DNA of 64,000 bases from Cyanobium sp. PLM2.Bin73. Lineage in GTDB: Bacteria > Cyanobacteriota > Cyanobacteriia > PCC-6307 > Cyanobiaceae. The notes under the pieces are model-generated. The model did no database searches. It was not told where the DNA came from and worked only from the letters and a program-made list of their open reading frames with translations. Positions 7,436 through 17,995 of this stretch are shown piece after piece. Numbering within the stretch: the first letter of the stretch is position 1; every line of letters starts with the position of its first letter. The translations under genes were made by a program, and so were the position numbers. The DNA lies in contig REEV01000059.1 in the NCBI GenBank assembly GCA_007694915.1, forward strand, positions 1 to 64,000. The letters are read 5' to 3'.

Positions 7436-10400
7436 TCAGCGGCGTTCAATCAGCCCCTCGCTGTGCAGCACCAGCTGGCGCAAGCGATCCAGCTGGTGCG
7501 CCTGGGCGCCCTGCCATAGGCCCCGGTTGTGGGCCTCCAGCAGCCGTTCGGCCATGTCCCGCAGGGCCCAGGGGTTGCTGCGCTCCAGAAAGGCGCGCAC
7601 CTCGCCGTCCCCCAGCCACTGGTCGCATACCGCGCCGTAGCCCCAGTCGGGGATGCGGCCGGTGCTGGCGTCGTAGGCGAACAGGTAGTCGAGGCTGGCC
7701 GCCATCTCGAAGCCGCCCTTGTAGCCGTGGCCGCGCATAGCCTCGATCCAGCGGGGGTTGAGGAGGCGTGAGCGCAGCACCTTGTCGAATTCCTTCTCCA
7801 GCCGGTGCAGGCGTGGGCGGGCCTGGCGAGAGTGGTCGCCGAACCAGAGCGCCGGCGCCTTGCCCTGCAGGCTCTCGGCGGCGGCGCTGAGGCCCCCCTG
7901 GAACTGGTAGTAGTCGTCGGAGTCGAGCAGGTCATGCTCGCGGTTGTCCTGGTTGTGCAGCACCACCTGCACGGTTGCCAGGCGCTGTTCCAGACCGGCG
8001 CGGTCGGCGCTGGCCTCGATCGCCCCCAGCGCCGCGCTGTCGCTTCCCCCTGCGTCCTTGTGTGCACCTTCGCCATAGCGCCAGCTGCTCCAGTTCAGGA
8101 ACGCCTCCCCCAGATCGGCCCTCCGCTCCCACTGGCCGCTGTCGATCAGTCCCTGCAGGCCGGCGCCGTAGGCCCCGGGCGCCGAGCCGTAGACGCGGGC
8201 GCAGTGGCCCTCCCGGCGGGCGGTCGCCGCCAGGGGGTTGTCGGCCTCCCCTTCATCCAGTGCCGCCACCAGGGCCGTGGCCCGGTTCATCCAGCCCACC
8301 AGCTGGGGGAAGGCGTCTCGGAACAGGCCGGAGATGCGCAGAGTGACATCCACCCGTGGCCGCCCCAGCAGGCTCAGGGGGATCGCCTCCAGGTCCACCA
8401 GCCGCCGGGTGGGTCCATCCCAGAGCGGCCGCACCCCCAGCAGCGCCAAAGCCTGGGCGATGTCCTCGCCGCCGTTGCGCATCGTGCTGGTGCCCCACAC
8501 CGACAGCGCCAGGGTGCGCAGGTGCTCCCCCTGCTCCTGCAGGTGCAGCTCCAGCAGCAGCTCAGCGCTGCGCCGCCCCAGGTCCCAGGCCGCCTCCGTC
8601 GGCAGGCCGCGCAGATCCACCGAGTAGAAGTTGCGGCCGGTGGGCAGCAGGTCGGGCCGCCCGCGGGTGGGCGCCCCCGAGGGCCCGGCGGCGATGCGCC
8701 CCCCCGCCAGTCCCGCCAGGAAGGCGTGCCGTTCCGCCTCGCCGCAGGCCAGCAGCCTTGGCACCAGAACTCGCCGGGCGTGGTCCAGCACCCGCTCGGT
8801 GCAGGGCCCCGTGGCACTGTCGGCGAGGGCCGCGAGCTCGGCCGCCGGGTTGTCGGTCTCAGCCCCGGCCTGCCGCAGGAGCGCCCGGCAGTGGGCCTGG
8901 GCCTGGGCCTCCAGCAGAGCCACGCCATCGCCCACCTTGCGGGCCGGGCCCAGCTGCTGGCGGTCGCCTGGGGGCAGCGGCGCCTCCTCCGGGTCGGCCC
9001 AGGGATCCAGCGCCAGGCCGCGGTCGCGGGCCAGGGCCTGGGTGAGGCCGGGCAGACCTGCCTGGGGTGCTCGCGCCAGGCAGAGCAGCAGCTCGGCCAG
9101 GCGCTCGGGCTCCGGCAGGTGGCCGTAGGTGTGCAGGCCCAGCCGGATCTGGGCCTCCTTGAGCTCGCAGAGGTAGCCGTCGGCAGCATCGAGGCGGGCG
9201 TCCAGCCGGGCGTCCCCATCGGCTGCCGAGGCGTCATCGGCCAGGGGCAGCTCCAGCTCCGCCAGCCGCGCGCCCAGGGTGCGGCGCAGGGCGGCGGCCC
9301 GTTCGCCGCTGCCCAGCTGGGTGGCCTCCCAGTATTCGTCCAGCAGGGCTTCGAGCTGCTGCAGCTCCCCGTGCAGGCCGGCGCGGCCCAGGGGCGGGGT
9401 GAGGTGATCGAGGATCACCGCCTGGCTGCGGCGCTTGGCCTGGGAGCCCTCGCCGGGGTCGTTGACGATGAACGGATAGAGGTGGGGCAGCGGCCCCAGG
9501 GCCCATTCCGGATAGCACTGGTCGGAGAGTCCGAGTCCCTTGCCCGGCAGCCATTCGAGGTTGCCGTGCTTGCCCACATGCACCACCACCTGGGCGCCGA
9601 AGCGCTGCCGCAGCCACAGGTAGACCGCCAGGTAGGCATGGGTGGGCGGCAGATCCGGCGCGTGGTAACTGAGGCTGGGATCGCGGTCGTAGCCCCGGGC
9701 CGGCTGGATCAGCAGGGCCACGTGGCCGAAGCGCAGGCCGGGGATCGGGAAGGCCGGCTCACCTCGCCCCGCGGGGCCGGGTGACGCGAGCCCCGCGTCC
9801 TGCTCGGGGGGGCCCCACACCGCCTCCAGCCGCTGGCGGCCCTCCAGGGGCAACTGGCCATACCAGCGCTGGTAGTGCTCCAGGGACAGATGATCGAGCG
9901 CCGGCCGGTGGCCGCTCTCGGGATCGTTGCTGCGGCCCGCCAGCAGGGCGGCGATCAACGCCTCGCCATCGCCCGGCAACGTCGTGGATACCCCGGTGCC
10001 GCCGGTGCCTCCTGTGACGCCCTCCCCGCCCTCCGGGCCCAGGCCGTAGCCGGCCTCGTTCAGCCAGCGCAGCATGGCGGCGGCCGAGGCCGGGGTGTCG
10101 AGGCCCACGCCGTTGGCCAGGCGGCTGTTGCGGGTGGGGTAGTTGGCCAGCACCAGGGCGATCCGGCGCCGAGCCGCCGGTGTGCGGGCCAGCTCGATCC
10201 AGTTGGCGGTGAGGGCGCTGATCCAGTCGAGCCGCTGGCGGTCGGGCTCCAGCCGCTGCAAACCCGACGCCAGCCGGGCGCTGGCCCCCCGGCACTCCTT
10301 GAAGGCGCCGATGCGGGTGGTGATGCGGCCGTCCAGCTCCGGCAGGGCTACCTGCAGGGTGAGGTCGGTGGGCGGCAGGCCGATGCTGCTGGCCTGCCAG

Positions 10401-11275
10401 CGCTGGCGCGGCTGGCTGCTGCACAGCAGCTGCAGCACCGGTACTCCCAGCTGCTCCCACAACGGCGCCCCCAGCCCCGCCTCCTCGAACTGCACCGAGG
10501 CGAAGGAGGTACAGCACAGCACCGCCTCCACCCGCTCGCGCTCCAGCAGATCGGCCACCCCCCGCTGCACGGCGCCATCGCGCAGACCGCTCACCCACAG
10601 CGCCCGGGGACACAGGCCGCGGGCGCGCAGGGCCGCCAGGGTGGCCTCCAGCCAGCCCACGTCGCCGGCCTGGAGCAGGGCCCTGTAGGCCACCACACCC
10701 ACCCGCGCCCCGGGTTCATCGCGCCAGTCGTGGGGGCAGGGATCGGCCAGGGGCAGCGGCTCCGGTGGCGCTGGTTGCTCCCCCCGCAGCAGGGCGGCGA
10801 GGGTCTGGAGGACCAGCCGGCCGTTGCCGGCTCCCCCCAGCCGCAGGCAGCGGCCCAGGGCGACCGCCAGCTGCGGATCGCCTGTGCCAAGGGCGGCCAG
10901 GGTCTGCTCCTCCTCGGCGGTGCCGGCCAGCACCAGCAGCTGGCGGTCCTGCCCGCCGGCCGCCCATAGCTGCAGCCGCTCCAGTCCATAGCTCCAGTGG
11001 CCCCGGCCCCCCAGCAGCCGCACCACCACCAGCCGCGCCGCCGTCACGGTGCTGCTGAGGTAGTGGTCGATCACGGCCGGGTGGCTCAGGGCCGTCAGGT
11101 TGAGCCCGCGCAGGTCAGCCCCCAGCAGCTGCGGTTCAGCCTCCAGCAGCCCGTCAAGGGTCAGCAGGTCGGTGTCGGCGCTGGTGAGCAGCAGCACCGG
11201 CGCCGGCGGCTGTTCCACGAAGGCGCCGCTGCTGGCCTCCGCCGCGTCACCCGGGATCGCCGCCAGCCTGTGCAT
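7436..11275 (-). CDS. cobN: Cobaltochelatase subunit CobN
   Basis: About 1,279 residues, the usual CobN size. It is the large porphyrin-binding subunit of aerobic cobaltochelatase, which inserts Co2+ into hydrogenobyrinic acid a,c-diamide during cobalamin synthesis. The CobN/Mg-chelatase H core is clear: HGKHGNLEWLPGKG near residues 565-580, followed by NDPGEGSQAKRRSQ, then LPTGRNFYSVD and the C-terminal LLNPRWIEAMRGHGYKG block. HGNLEWLPG with NDPGEG distinguishes it from ChlH, which has NNPSE. I chose the ATG at 11275 because sequence upstream of it overlaps the divergent ilvE promoter. Cyanobacteria generally lack CobS/CobT, and CobN is thought to use ChlI/ChlD-type ATPase subunits. Confidence 0.93.
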   Translation of the reverse strand: MHRLAAIPGDAAEASSGAFVEQPPAPVLLLTSADTDLLTLDGLLEAEPQLLGADLRGLNLTALSHPAVIDHYLSSTVTAARLVVVRLLGGRGHWSYGLERLQLWAAGGQDRQLLVLAGTAEEEQTLAALGTGDPQLAVALGRCLRLGGAGNGRLVLQTLAALLRGEQPAPPEPLPLADPCPHDWRDEPGARVGVVAYRALLQAGDVGWLEATLAALRARGLCPRALWVSGLRDGAVQRGVADLLERERVEAVLCCTSFASVQFEEAGLGAPLWEQLGVPVLQLLCSSQPRQRWQASSIGLPPTDLTLQVALPELDGRITTRIGAFKECRGASARLASGLQRLEPDRQRLDWISALTANWIELARTPAARRRIALVLANYPTRNSRLANGVGLDTPASAAAMLRWLNEAGYGLGPEGGEGVTGGTGGTGVSTTLPGDGEALIAALLAGRSNDPESGHRPALDHLSLEHYQRWYGQLPLEGRQRLEAVWGPPEQDAGLASPGPAGRGEPAFPIPGLRFGHVALLIQPARGYDRDPSLSYHAPDLPPTHAYLAVYLWLRQRFGAQVVVHVGKHGNLEWLPGKGLGLSDQCYPEWALGPLPHLYPFIVNDPGEGSQAKRRSQAVILDHLTPPLGRAGLHGELQQLEALLDEYWEATQLGSGERAAALRRTLGARLAELELPLADDASAADGDARLDARLDAADGYLCELKEAQIRLGLHTYGHLPEPERLAELLLCLARAPQAGLPGLTQALARDRGLALDPWADPEEAPLPPGDRQQLGPARKVGDGVALLEAQAQAHCRALLRQAGAETDNPAAELAALADSATGPCTERVLDHARRVLVPRLLACGEAERHAFLAGLAGGRIAAGPSGAPTRGRPDLLPTGRNFYSVDLRGLPTEAAWDLGRRSAELLLELHLQEQGEHLRTLALSVWGTSTMRNGGEDIAQALALLGVRPLWDGPTRRLVDLEAIPLSLLGRPRVDVTLRISGLFRDAFPQLVGWMNRATALVAALDEGEADNPLAATARREGHCARVYGSAPGAYGAGLQGLIDSGQWERRADLGEAFLNWSSWRYGEGAHKDAGGSDSAALGAIEASADRAGLEQRLATVQVVLHNQDNREHDLLDSDDYYQFQGGLSAAAESLQGKAPALWFGDHSRQARPRLHRLEKEFDKVLRSRLLNPRWIEAMRGHGYKGGFEMAASLDYLFAYDASTGRIPDWGYGAVCDQWLGDGEVRAFLERSNPWALRDMAERLLEAHNRGLWQGAQAHQLDRLRQLVLHSEGLIERR

Positions 11276-11342
11276 GGCCCCATCCTGCTGGGTGCGGTGA
11301 GAAGATCGGTGATCCTTGCCTCCCGGGTCCCAGCGCCTACCC

Positions 11343-12260
11343 ATGCACCAGTTCCTGCCCCAAGCCTGGTTCCGTGGCCGCTGCGTTCCCTTTGCTGAAG
11401 CCACCCTGTCGGTGGCCACCCACGCACTGCACTACGGCACCGGTGCCTTCGGGGGAATGCGCGCCCTGCCCAACCCCGCCGATCCGAACGAGATCCTGCT
11501 GTTCCGGGCCGATCGCCACGCCCGCCGCCTGAGCCAGAGCGCCCGCCTGCTGCTCACCGAGCTGGACGAAGCCACGATTCACGGGGCCATCGAGGCCGTT
11601 CTGCGGGCCAACCGCCCCACCTGCCCGGTATACCTGCGGCCGTTCGTCTACACCGCCGATCTGGGCATCGCCCCGCGGCTGCACAACATTGAAACCGACT
11701 TCCTGATCTACGGGATCGAGCTGGGCGACTACCTCTCCCCCGAGGGGGTGAGCTGCCGGATCAGCTCCTGGATCCGCCAGGAAGACCGCTCCCTGCCCCT
11801 GCGCGGCAAGATCAGCGGCGCCTACATCACCAGTTCACTGGCCAAGACCGAAGCGGTGAAGAGCGGCTTCGACGAGGCCATCCTGATGAACAGCCGCGGA
11901 AAGGTGAGCGAGGCCAGCGGCATGAATCTGTTCATCGTGCGTGATGGCGTGCTGATCACCCCCGGCGTGGATCAGGACATCCTCGAGGGCATCACCCGCG
12001 CCAGCGTGATCGAGCTGGCCAGGGCCATGGGCATGACCGTGGTGGAGCGTCCGGTGGACAAGAGTGAGCTGTTCATCGCCGACGAGGTGTTCCTCAGCGG
12101 CACCGCCGCCAAGGTGACGCCGGTGCGCCGGGTGGAGGCCACCGACCTGCCGGCCCCACGGCCGGTGATGGAACGGCTGCGGGAGCGCCTGACGGCGATC
12201 ACAGAAGGCCGTGATCCGGACTATGACCATTGGATCACCCGCGTGCGTCTCGACGCCTGA
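11343..12260 (+). CDS. ilvE: Branched-chain amino-acid aminotransferase
   Basis: Fold-type IV PLP aminotransferase of about 305 residues, catalysing the last step of leucine, isoleucine and valine synthesis. Visible signatures are the N-terminal [16 protein letters not shown] block, the PLP-binding Lys in RGKISGAY (about K156), the EASGMNLF segment and [15 protein letters not shown] near residue 250. The start is the ATG at 11343; a TTG upstream would add nine residues. Divergent from cobN with only about 67 bases between start codons. Its stop overlaps the metH start as TGATG, so ilvE and metH are probably cotranscribed. Its partner ilvD lies at the far end of the window. Confidence 0.93.
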   Translation: MHQFLPQAWFRGRCVPFAEATLSVATHALHYGTGAFGGMRALPNPADPNEILLFRADRHARRLSQSARLLLTELDEATIHGAIEAVLRANRPTCPVYLRPFVYTADLGIAPRLHNIETDFLIYGIELGDYLSPEGVSCRISSWIRQEDRSLPLRGKISGAYITSSLAKTEAVKSGFDEAILMNSRGKVSEASGMNLFIVRDGVLITPGVDQDILEGITRASVIELARAMGMTVVERPVDKSELFIADEVFLSGTAAKVTPVRRVEATDLPAPRPVMERLRERLTAITEGRDPDYDHWITRVRLDA

Positions 12261-15200
12261 TGGCCAGCAGCACGGTCTCCGCTCCCACTGGCTCCCTGGC
12301 CGCCGGCCGGGTGGGTTTCCTGGAGCGCCTGCACGCCCCCCAGCGGCCGGTGATCGTGTTCGACGGTGCCACCGGCACTTCCCTGCAGCAGATGGATCTC
12401 ACGGCCGCCGATTTCGGCGGGCCGGCTCTGGAGGGCTGCAATGAGTATTTGGTTTTCACACGTCCTGATGCAGTGCAGGCCGTGCACCGCCAGTTCCTGG
12501 AGGCGGGCGCCGATGTGATCGAGACCGACACCTTCGGCGCCACCTCCCTGGTGCTGGCCGAATACGACATCGCCGACCAGGCCTTCGCCCTCAACCAGCG
12601 CGCCGCGCAGCTGGCCCGGGAAATGGCTGATGCCTACAGCACCCCTGAGAAACCCCGCTTCGTGGCCGGCTCCATGGGCCCCACCACCAAGCTGCCCACC
12701 CTGGGCCACGTCGACTTCGACACCATGAAGGCCTCCTTCGCCGAGCAGGCGGAGGGCCTGCTGGCGGGTGATGTGGATCTGTTCATCGTCGAAACCTGCC
12801 AGGACGTGCTGCAGATCAAGGCGGCCCTGCAGGGCATCGAGGCGGCCTTCAGCCGCACCGGCCAGCGCCGTCCCCTGATGGTGAGCCTCACCATGGAGAC
12901 CACCGGCACGATGCTGGTGGGCTCCGACATCGCCGCTGCCCTGGCGATCCTGGAGCCGTTCCCGATCGATGTGCTGGGCCTGAACTGCGCCACCGGCCCG
13001 GAGCAGATGAAGGAGCACATCCGCTACCTGAGCCAGCACAGTCCGTTTGTGGTGAGCTGCATTCCCAATGCCGGCCTGCCCGAGAACATCGGCGGTGTGG
13101 CCCACTACCGGCTGACGCCGATCGAGATGAAGATGCAGTTGCTGCACTTCGTGGAGGATCTGGGGGTGCAGGTGATCGGTGGCTGCTGCGGCACCACCCC
13201 CGACCACATCCGCGCCCTGGCGGACCTGGCCTCCGATCTCCAACCCGCGGCCCGCCCGGTGCGGGGCTCCGCACCATCCGCTGAGCCCGAAGCGGATGCC
13301 CAGCTGCCCGACCCCCGTCCCAGCCTCAACATCGAACCGGCCGCCGCCTCCCTCTACGGCACCACGGCCTACCACCAGGACAACTCCTTCCTGATCATCG
13401 GCGAGCGCCTCAATGCCAGCGGCAGCAGGAAGGTGCGCGAACTGCTGGCGGAAGAGGACTGGGACGGGCTGGTGGCCGTGGCCCGCGGCCAGGTGAAGGA
13501 AAACGCCCATGTGCTCGACGTCAACGTCGACTACGTGGGCCGGGATGGCGTGCGCGATATGCACGACTTGGTGAGCCGGCTGGTCACCAACGTGAATCTG
13601 CCGCTGATGCTCGATTCCACCGAGTGGCAGAAGATGGAGGCCGGTCTGAAGGTGGCCGGCGGCAAGTGCCTGCTCAATTCCACCAACTACGAAGACGGCC
13701 CGGAGCGCTTCTTCAAGGTGCTGGAACTGGCGCGTGATTACGGCGCCGGCGTGGTGATCGGCACCATCGACGAAGAGGGCATGGCCCGCACGGCCGAGAA
13801 GAAGTTTGCGATCGCCCAGCGCGCCTATCGGGATGCCCTGGAGTTCGGCATCCCCGCCCGGGAACTCTTCTACGACCCCCTGGCCCTGCCGATCTCCACC
13901 GGCATTGAGGACGACCGCGCCAACGGCGCCGCCACGGTGCAAGCGATCCGCCTGATCCGCGAGCGCCTGCCCGGCGTCCACGTGGTGCTGGGGGTGAGCA
14001 ATGTGAGCTTCGGCCTCTCACCGGCGGCCCGGATCGTGCTCAATTCCGTGTTCCTGCACGAGTGCTGCCAGGCCGGCATGGATGCGGCGATCGTGAGCCC
14101 GGCCAAGATCCTGCCCCTGGCCAAGATCAGCGAGGAGCACCAGCAGGTGTGTCTGGATCTGATCTACGACCGCCGCCGCTTCGAGAGTGACGCTCCCGGT
14201 GCGATCTGCACCTACGACCCGCTCACGGCCCTCACCACCCTGTTCGAAGGGGTGAGTGCCAAGGAAGCCCGGGCCTCCGGTCCCTCACTGGCCGATCTGC
14301 CTGTGGAGAAGCGGCTCACGCAACACATCATCGACGGTGAGCGCATCGGCCTGGAGCCAGCCCTCGATGAGGCTCTGCAGAACTATCCGGCGCTGCAGAT
14401 CATCAACACCTTCCTCCTGGATGGCATGAAGGTGGTGGGCGAATTGTTCGGCAGCGGCCAGATGCAGCTGCCCTTCGTTCTGCAGAGCGCGGAAACGATG
14501 AAGAGCGCCGTGGCCTATCTCGAGCCCCACATGGATAAGGTGGAGGGTGAGAGCAGCAGCAAGGGCAAGTTTCTGATCGCCACGGTGAAGGGCGATGTTC
14601 ACGACATCGGCAAGAATCTGGTGGACATCATCCTCACCAACAACGGCTATGAGGTGGTCAATCTGGGCATCAAACAGAGCTGTGAGGCGATCATCGAGGC
14701 CCAGCACCACCACCAGGCCGATTGCATCGCCATGAGCGGGCTGCTGGTGAAGTCCACGGCCTTCATGAAGGACAACCTGGAGGCCTTCAACCAGGCCGGC
14801 ATCACCGTGCCGGTGATCCTCGGCGGCGCCGCCCTCACCCCGCGCTTCGTGCACGGCGACTGCCGCGCGGCCTACCGGGGGCAGGTGATCTACGGCCGCG
14901 ACGCCTTCGCCGATCTGCGCTTCATGGACGCGCTGATGGAGGCCAAGGCCGCCGACGGCTGGGACGACCTGGGGGGCTTTCTGCAGGGCGCCCCCGAGGG
15001 CCTGGGGCTTGGCGACGCCACGGCTGACAGCGCACCTGCTGACAGCGCAGCGGACGCCTCTGCTGACGCTCCGGCGGGGGCTGAGCAGGTGGACGCTGCG
15101 GCTGCTGAGCGCGTGGCCCCAACCGAGCCCGCCGCCCCGGCCACCCCCAACGACCAGCGCTCCGACACCGTGGCCGAGGAAGCGGCCCTGGCGCCGCCGT

Positions 15201-16033
15201 TCTGGGGCAGCCGGGTGCTCGATGAGCGCGTGATCCCGCTGGCGGAGGTGTTCGCCTACCTAGACCGCAACGCCCTGTTCGCCGGCCAGTGGCAGCTGCG
15301 CAAGAGCCAGCAGCAGTCGCGCCAGGACTATGAGGCGATGCTGGCGAGCAAGGCCGAACCGGTTCTGCAGCAGTGGATCGAGCGCTGCAGCGCCGAGCAA
15401 CTGCTCAGCCCACGCGTGGCCTACGGCTATTTCCCCTGCGGCCGCGATGGCAATGCCGTGGTGGTGTTCGACCCGGTCGGCCTGGCCGATGGAGCCGCCC
15501 CCGGCGAGGCCCGGCTGGAGCTGGGGCGCTTCCAGCTGCCCCGCCAGCGCGCCGGCAACCGCTACTGCATCGCCGACTTCTATCGCGATCTGACCGCTGG
15601 TCCGGATGGCAGCCCTGGGCCCAGCGATGTGCTGCCGATGCAGGCGGTGACCATGGGCGAGCGAGCCACGGCCTTTGCCCAGGAGCTTTTCGCCGCCGAC
15701 CGCTACAGCGACTACCTCTATTTCCACGGCCTGGCGGTGCAGATGGCCGAGGCCCTGGCGGAGTGGGTGCACGCCCGCATCCGCCGTGAGCTCGGCCACG
15801 GCGATCCTGAGGGCATGCCCCTGCGCGATGTGCTCGCCCAGCGCTACCGCGGCAGCCGCTACTCCTTCGGTTACCCCGCCTGCCCCAACGTGGCCGATTC
15901 CCGCCAGCAACTGCTCTGGCTCGGGGCCGAGCGCATCGGCCTGTCGATGGATGAGAGCGACCAGCTCCATCCCGAGCAGAGCACCACCGCCCTGGTGGCC
16001 CTGCACAGCAGGGCGCGCTATTTCTCGGCCTGA
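12260..16033 (+). CDS. metH: Cobalamin-dependent methionine synthase
   Basis: About 1,257 residues in the MetH domain order: homocysteine-binding barrel (1-325, with zinc-binding [11 protein letters not shown] near 307-317), methyltetrahydrofolate barrel (from [12 protein letters not shown] near 377 to about 650), cap, cobalamin-binding Rossmann domain with [10 protein letters not shown] near 775-785 (His as lower Co ligand), and the SAM-binding reactivation domain (from about 985, with [12 protein letters not shown] near 1,207). A 50-60 residue alanine/aspartate-rich linker near 920-975 separates the last two domains and contains a short DNA repeat at 15023-15049. The ATG overlaps the ilvE stop (TGATG). 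It uses the cofactor whose synthesis needs cobN and cobU. Confidence 0.95.
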   Translation: MASSTVSAPTGSLAAGRVGFLERLHAPQRPVIVFDGATGTSLQQMDLTAADFGGPALEGCNEYLVFTRPDAVQAVHRQFLEAGADVIETDTFGATSLVLAEYDIADQAFALNQRAAQLAREMADAYSTPEKPRFVAGSMGPTTKLPTLGHVDFDTMKASFAEQAEGLLAGDVDLFIVETCQDVLQIKAALQGIEAAFSRTGQRRPLMVSLTMETTGTMLVGSDIAAALAILEPFPIDVLGLNCATGPEQMKEHIRYLSQHSPFVVSCIPNAGLPENIGGVAHYRLTPIEMKMQLLHFVEDLGVQVIGGCCGTTPDHIRALADLASDLQPAARPVRGSAPSAEPEADAQLPDPRPSLNIEPAAASLYGTTAYHQDNSFLIIGERLNASGSRKVRELLAEEDWDGLVAVARGQVKENAHVLDVNVDYVGRDGVRDMHDLVSRLVTNVNLPLMLDSTEWQKMEAGLKVAGGKCLLNSTNYEDGPERFFKVLELARDYGAGVVIGTIDEEGMARTAEKKFAIAQRAYRDALEFGIPARELFYDPLALPISTGIEDDRANGAATVQAIRLIRERLPGVHVVLGVSNVSFGLSPAARIVLNSVFLHECCQAGMDAAIVSPAKILPLAKISEEHQQVCLDLIYDRRRFESDAPGAICTYDPLTALTTLFEGVSAKEARASGPSLADLPVEKRLTQHIIDGERIGLEPALDEALQNYPALQIINTFLLDGMKVVGELFGSGQMQLPFVLQSAETMKSAVAYLEPHMDKVEGESSSKGKFLIATVKGDVHDIGKNLVDIILTNNGYEVVNLGIKQSCEAIIEAQHHHQADCIAMSGLLVKSTAFMKDNLEAFNQAGITVPVILGGAALTPRFVHGDCRAAYRGQVIYGRDAFADLRFMDALMEAKAADGWDDLGGFLQGAPEGLGLGDATADSAPADSAADASADAPAGAEQVDAAAAERVAPTEPAAPATPNDQRSDTVAEEAALAPPFWGSRVLDERVIPLAEVFAYLDRNALFAGQWQLRKSQQQSRQDYEAMLASKAEPVLQQWIERCSAEQLLSPRVAYGYFPCGRDGNAVVVFDPVGLADGAAPGEARLELGRFQLPRQRAGNRYCIADFYRDLTAGPDGSPGPSDVLPMQAVTMGERATAFAQELFAADRYSDYLYFHGLAVQMAEALAEWVHARIRRELGHGDPEGMPLRDVLAQRYRGSRYSFGYPACPNVADSRQQLLWLGAERIGLSMDESDQLHPEQSTTALVALHSRARYFSA
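15023..15049 (+). repeat. Short tandem repeat in the metH linker
   Basis: The 12-base word GCTGACAGCGCA occurs twice with a 15-base period (15023-15034 and 15038-15049), followed by degenerate copies (GCTGACGCT). It encodes repeated Ala-Asp-Ser-Ala units in the flexible linker of MetH, consistent with expansion by slippage in a tolerant region. Confidence 0.8.
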
Positions 16034-16067
16034 ACCGCTCACCTTCACCCCTACCCACGATCACACC

Positions 16068-16340
16068 ATGGCCATTGCTGGACCCGACGGAGTGGACGCC
16101 GCCATCGCCGCCGGCATCGATCTCGATGGCACTCCGATCCCACCGGAGATGCTCGCTCTCTACCGGGAGGTGATGGATCTGGAAAGCCTCCGGGCCCGCA
16201 GCGGCGTGAAGAAATCGATGCGCAACCGGGTGGTGAAGACCGGGTCCAAGCACTTCGATCAGGCCAGCCTCGATGCCCGCCTGAAGGCGGCGGGTTGGGA
16301 TGGCCTGAAGGAGAAGGAGATCGCTTTTTTCTACGGCTGA
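16068..16340 (+). CDS. Conserved hypothetical protein, 90 residues
   Basis: Small soluble protein, not recognised. It has two parts: an N-terminal helix with GIDLDGTPIPPEMLALYREV (about 15-34) and a basic C-terminal half, SGVKKSMRNRVVKTGSKHFDQ, ending KEKEIAFFYG. The basic stretch could contact nucleic acid or membrane, but this is only inference. The ATG at 16068 follows metH by 34 bases on the same strand, so it may be a downstream gene of the ilvE-metH transcript. The sequence is too regular and too close to the local coding pattern to be a shadow. Confidence 0.7.
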   Translation: MAIAGPDGVDAAIAAGIDLDGTPIPPEMLALYREVMDLESLRARSGVKKSMRNRVVKTGSKHFDQASLDARLKAAGWDGLKEKEIAFFYG

Positions 16341-16371
16341 CCGCTCAGCCTCAGCGCCACCGCCTCCACGC

Positions 16372-16599
16372 TCAGCTGCACATCTCCTCGAGGGCGTCAA
16401 TCACGTCCTGCTGGAATTCCTCCAGGTTTGTGGAATCGCTGAGATCGAGACCCTCTCCAGCCGCGTTCTGGGTGAGCTCCTGAAAGTGAAAGGCGCCTTC
16501 GCCGTGGGCCAGAAATTCCACGGCAGAGGGTTCACCGCTTTCCTTGTAGGCGTCGCACAGGGCCAGAAAGGCCGCATCTTCGGTGAATTCCCAGCTCAT
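16372..16599 (-). CDS. Small acidic hypothetical protein
   Basis: 75 residues from the ATG at 16599 (MSWEFTEDAAFLALCDAYK) to a Met-Cys-Ser end. Strongly acidic, with DLSDSTNLEEFQQDVIDALEEM near the C-terminus; predicted helical and soluble, with no recognised domain. A longer reading from TTG 16671 is possible but adds unremarkable sequence. It is convergent with the preceding 90-residue gene (31 bases apart) and divergent from the DUF2237 gene. The acidic bias stands out against the arginine-rich shadows typical of this GC-rich DNA, which supports it as a real gene. Confidence 0.65.
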   Translation of the reverse strand: MSWEFTEDAAFLALCDAYKESGEPSAVEFLAHGEGAFHFQELTQNAAGEGLDLSDSTNLEEFQQDVIDALEEMCS

Positions 16600-16748
16600 G
16601 AAGGGGGCGCGCTGAAAGACAGAGGTGAACGCGTCATCGACCTTTACAGCCTCACCCCCTGAATCCGTCAACCTCCTGGGCCAGGTTGGTGCCCGGTCCC
16701 GGTTCCCGGGCGCCCTCTCCAGACTGGTGGCTTCCGTTGCCGCGACCC

Positions 16749-17126
16749 ATGGTCGAGTCCACCGTCACCCAGGCTCTCAATGTGCTCGGCGAGCCCCTGG
16801 AGCTGTGCAGCTGCGAGCCGATGACCGGCTGGTTCCGCGACGGCAGCTGCCGCACCAACGGCGCCGACATCGGGCGCCACACCGTGTGCTGCGTGGTCAA
16901 CGAGGCCTTTCTCAGCTACAGCCGCGCCCAGGGCAACGACCTCTCCACCCCAGCGCCCCAGTACGGCTTCCCTGGCCTCAGACCCGGCGATCACTGGTGC
17001 GTCTGCGCCCCCCGCTGGCTGGAGGCCCACCAGGACGGCATGGCCCCACCGGTGCGCCTGGCGGCCACCGAGCAGACCACCCTGGAGGTGATTCCCCTTG
17101 AGCTGCTGCGCGAGCACGCCGCCTGA
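16749..17126 (+). CDS. DUF2237 family protein
   Basis: About 125 residues matching the DUF2237 family, whose biochemical role is unknown. Characteristic segments are LNVLGEPLELCSCEPMTG (about 9-26), FRDGSCRTNGADIGRHTVCCV, GNDLSTPAPQYGFPGL and PGDHWCVCAPRW. The repeated conserved cysteines (C-S-C, S-C, V-C-C, W-C-V-C) suggest metal binding or redox chemistry. The ATG at 16749 matches the family N-terminus; the frame extends upstream without support. It is convergent with the short-chain dehydrogenase gene at 17161, with about 35 bases between. Confidence 0.85.
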   Translation: MVESTVTQALNVLGEPLELCSCEPMTGWFRDGSCRTNGADIGRHTVCCVVNEAFLSYSRAQGNDLSTPAPQYGFPGLRPGDHWCVCAPRWLEAHQDGMAPPVRLAATEQTTLEVIPLELLREHAA

Positions 17127-17160
17127 GCTCCCGGGGCCGGCCCCATCACCACCTGCCCCA

Positions 17161-17868
17161 TCACCAGGGAATCGGCTGGCCGTCCCAGGCCCAGAATCCG
17201 CCGCTGTCGCCCGGCCGGCGCTGCTCAAGCACGTCGAGCAGGTGACCCGCGGCCCGCTCGGGGCTGAACAGTGTCCCTGCGGGCACATTGGCCCGGAACG
17301 GGGCCGACAGGGCGGTGGCGGTGGTGCCGGGGTGGAGCAGGCTCACGCAGCCCAGCGGCAGGCGCCGGCCCCACTCCAGCGCCAGGGTGTGCAGGAGTTG
17401 GTTCTGGGCCGCCTTGGCGGCCCGGTAGGCGTACCAGCCGCCCAGCCGGTTGTCACCGATGCTGCCCACCCGCGCCGACAGGCTGGCGAAGTGAAAGGGC
17501 TGATCCCGTGGCAGCAGTGGTTCGATGGTCTGGGCCAGCAGCAGCGGCGCGAAGGCGTTCACCGCGAAACTGCGCTCGAGGTGGCGGCGTTGCACCTGGG
17601 CGAGGCGTTTCTCGGGTTTGAGCTCCCCGTCCTGGAGCACGCCGGCGGTGTGGATCACCAGCCGCAGCGGTGGCCCGCCGGCCAGCTGCTCGGCCAGGGC
17701 GGTGAGGCTGTCGTCCCGCTCCAGATCCACCGGCAGCAGGGGCACGCCGTCCAGCCCGGCGGTGCTGAGGAGCCCGGGGCGGCGGCTGGCCCCCACCAGC
17801 TCCAGCTGGGGAGCGCGCTCGGCCAGGTCAGCCAGCAGGGCCCGGCCGATACCCCCGCAGCCCACCAC
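17161..17868 (-). CDS. Short-chain dehydrogenase/reductase
   Basis: SDR-family oxidoreductase with nucleotide-binding VGCGGIGRAL at the N-terminus, DLERDDSL (adenine-binding Asp region), HTAGVL, catalytic Ser in SLSARVGS, and YxxxK in YAYRAAK. The substrate is unknown. The start is a problem: the first conventional start is GTG 17868, which begins in the middle of the first beta strand. In-frame coding sequence with sense (WHLPGWRGRAL) continues upstream to a stop near 17945 without ATG, GTG or TTG; a CTG lies at 17931, and an ATG at 17921 is in another frame. A CTG start or a one-base sequence error is likely. Confidence 0.8.
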   Translation of the reverse strand: MVGCGGIGRALLADLAERAPQLELVGASRRPGLLSTAGLDGVPLLPVDLERDDSLTALAEQLAGGPPLRLVIHTAGVLQDGELKPEKRLAQVQRRHLERSFAVNAFAPLLLAQTIEPLLPRDQPFHFASLSARVGSIGDNRLGGWYAYRAAKAAQNQLLHTLALEWGRRLPLGCVSLLHPGTTATALSAPFRANVPAGTLFSPERAAGHLLDVLEQRRPGDSGGFWAWDGQPIPW

Positions 17869-17995
17869 CAGCGCCCTGCCCCGCCAGCCGGGCAGGTGCC
17901 AGTCCGGCGGTGGGGTCCCATCGGCGTTCAGAACGGGGGGCTTCGCAGCTCAAGACGCATGATGGCAATCCCTGCCGCCGTGTCGGCTGCCCTCG

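Noticed and set aside
7805-9784. A 659-codon open frame opposite cobN
   Set aside because: Compositional shadow; CobN motifs on the minus strand explain the conservation.
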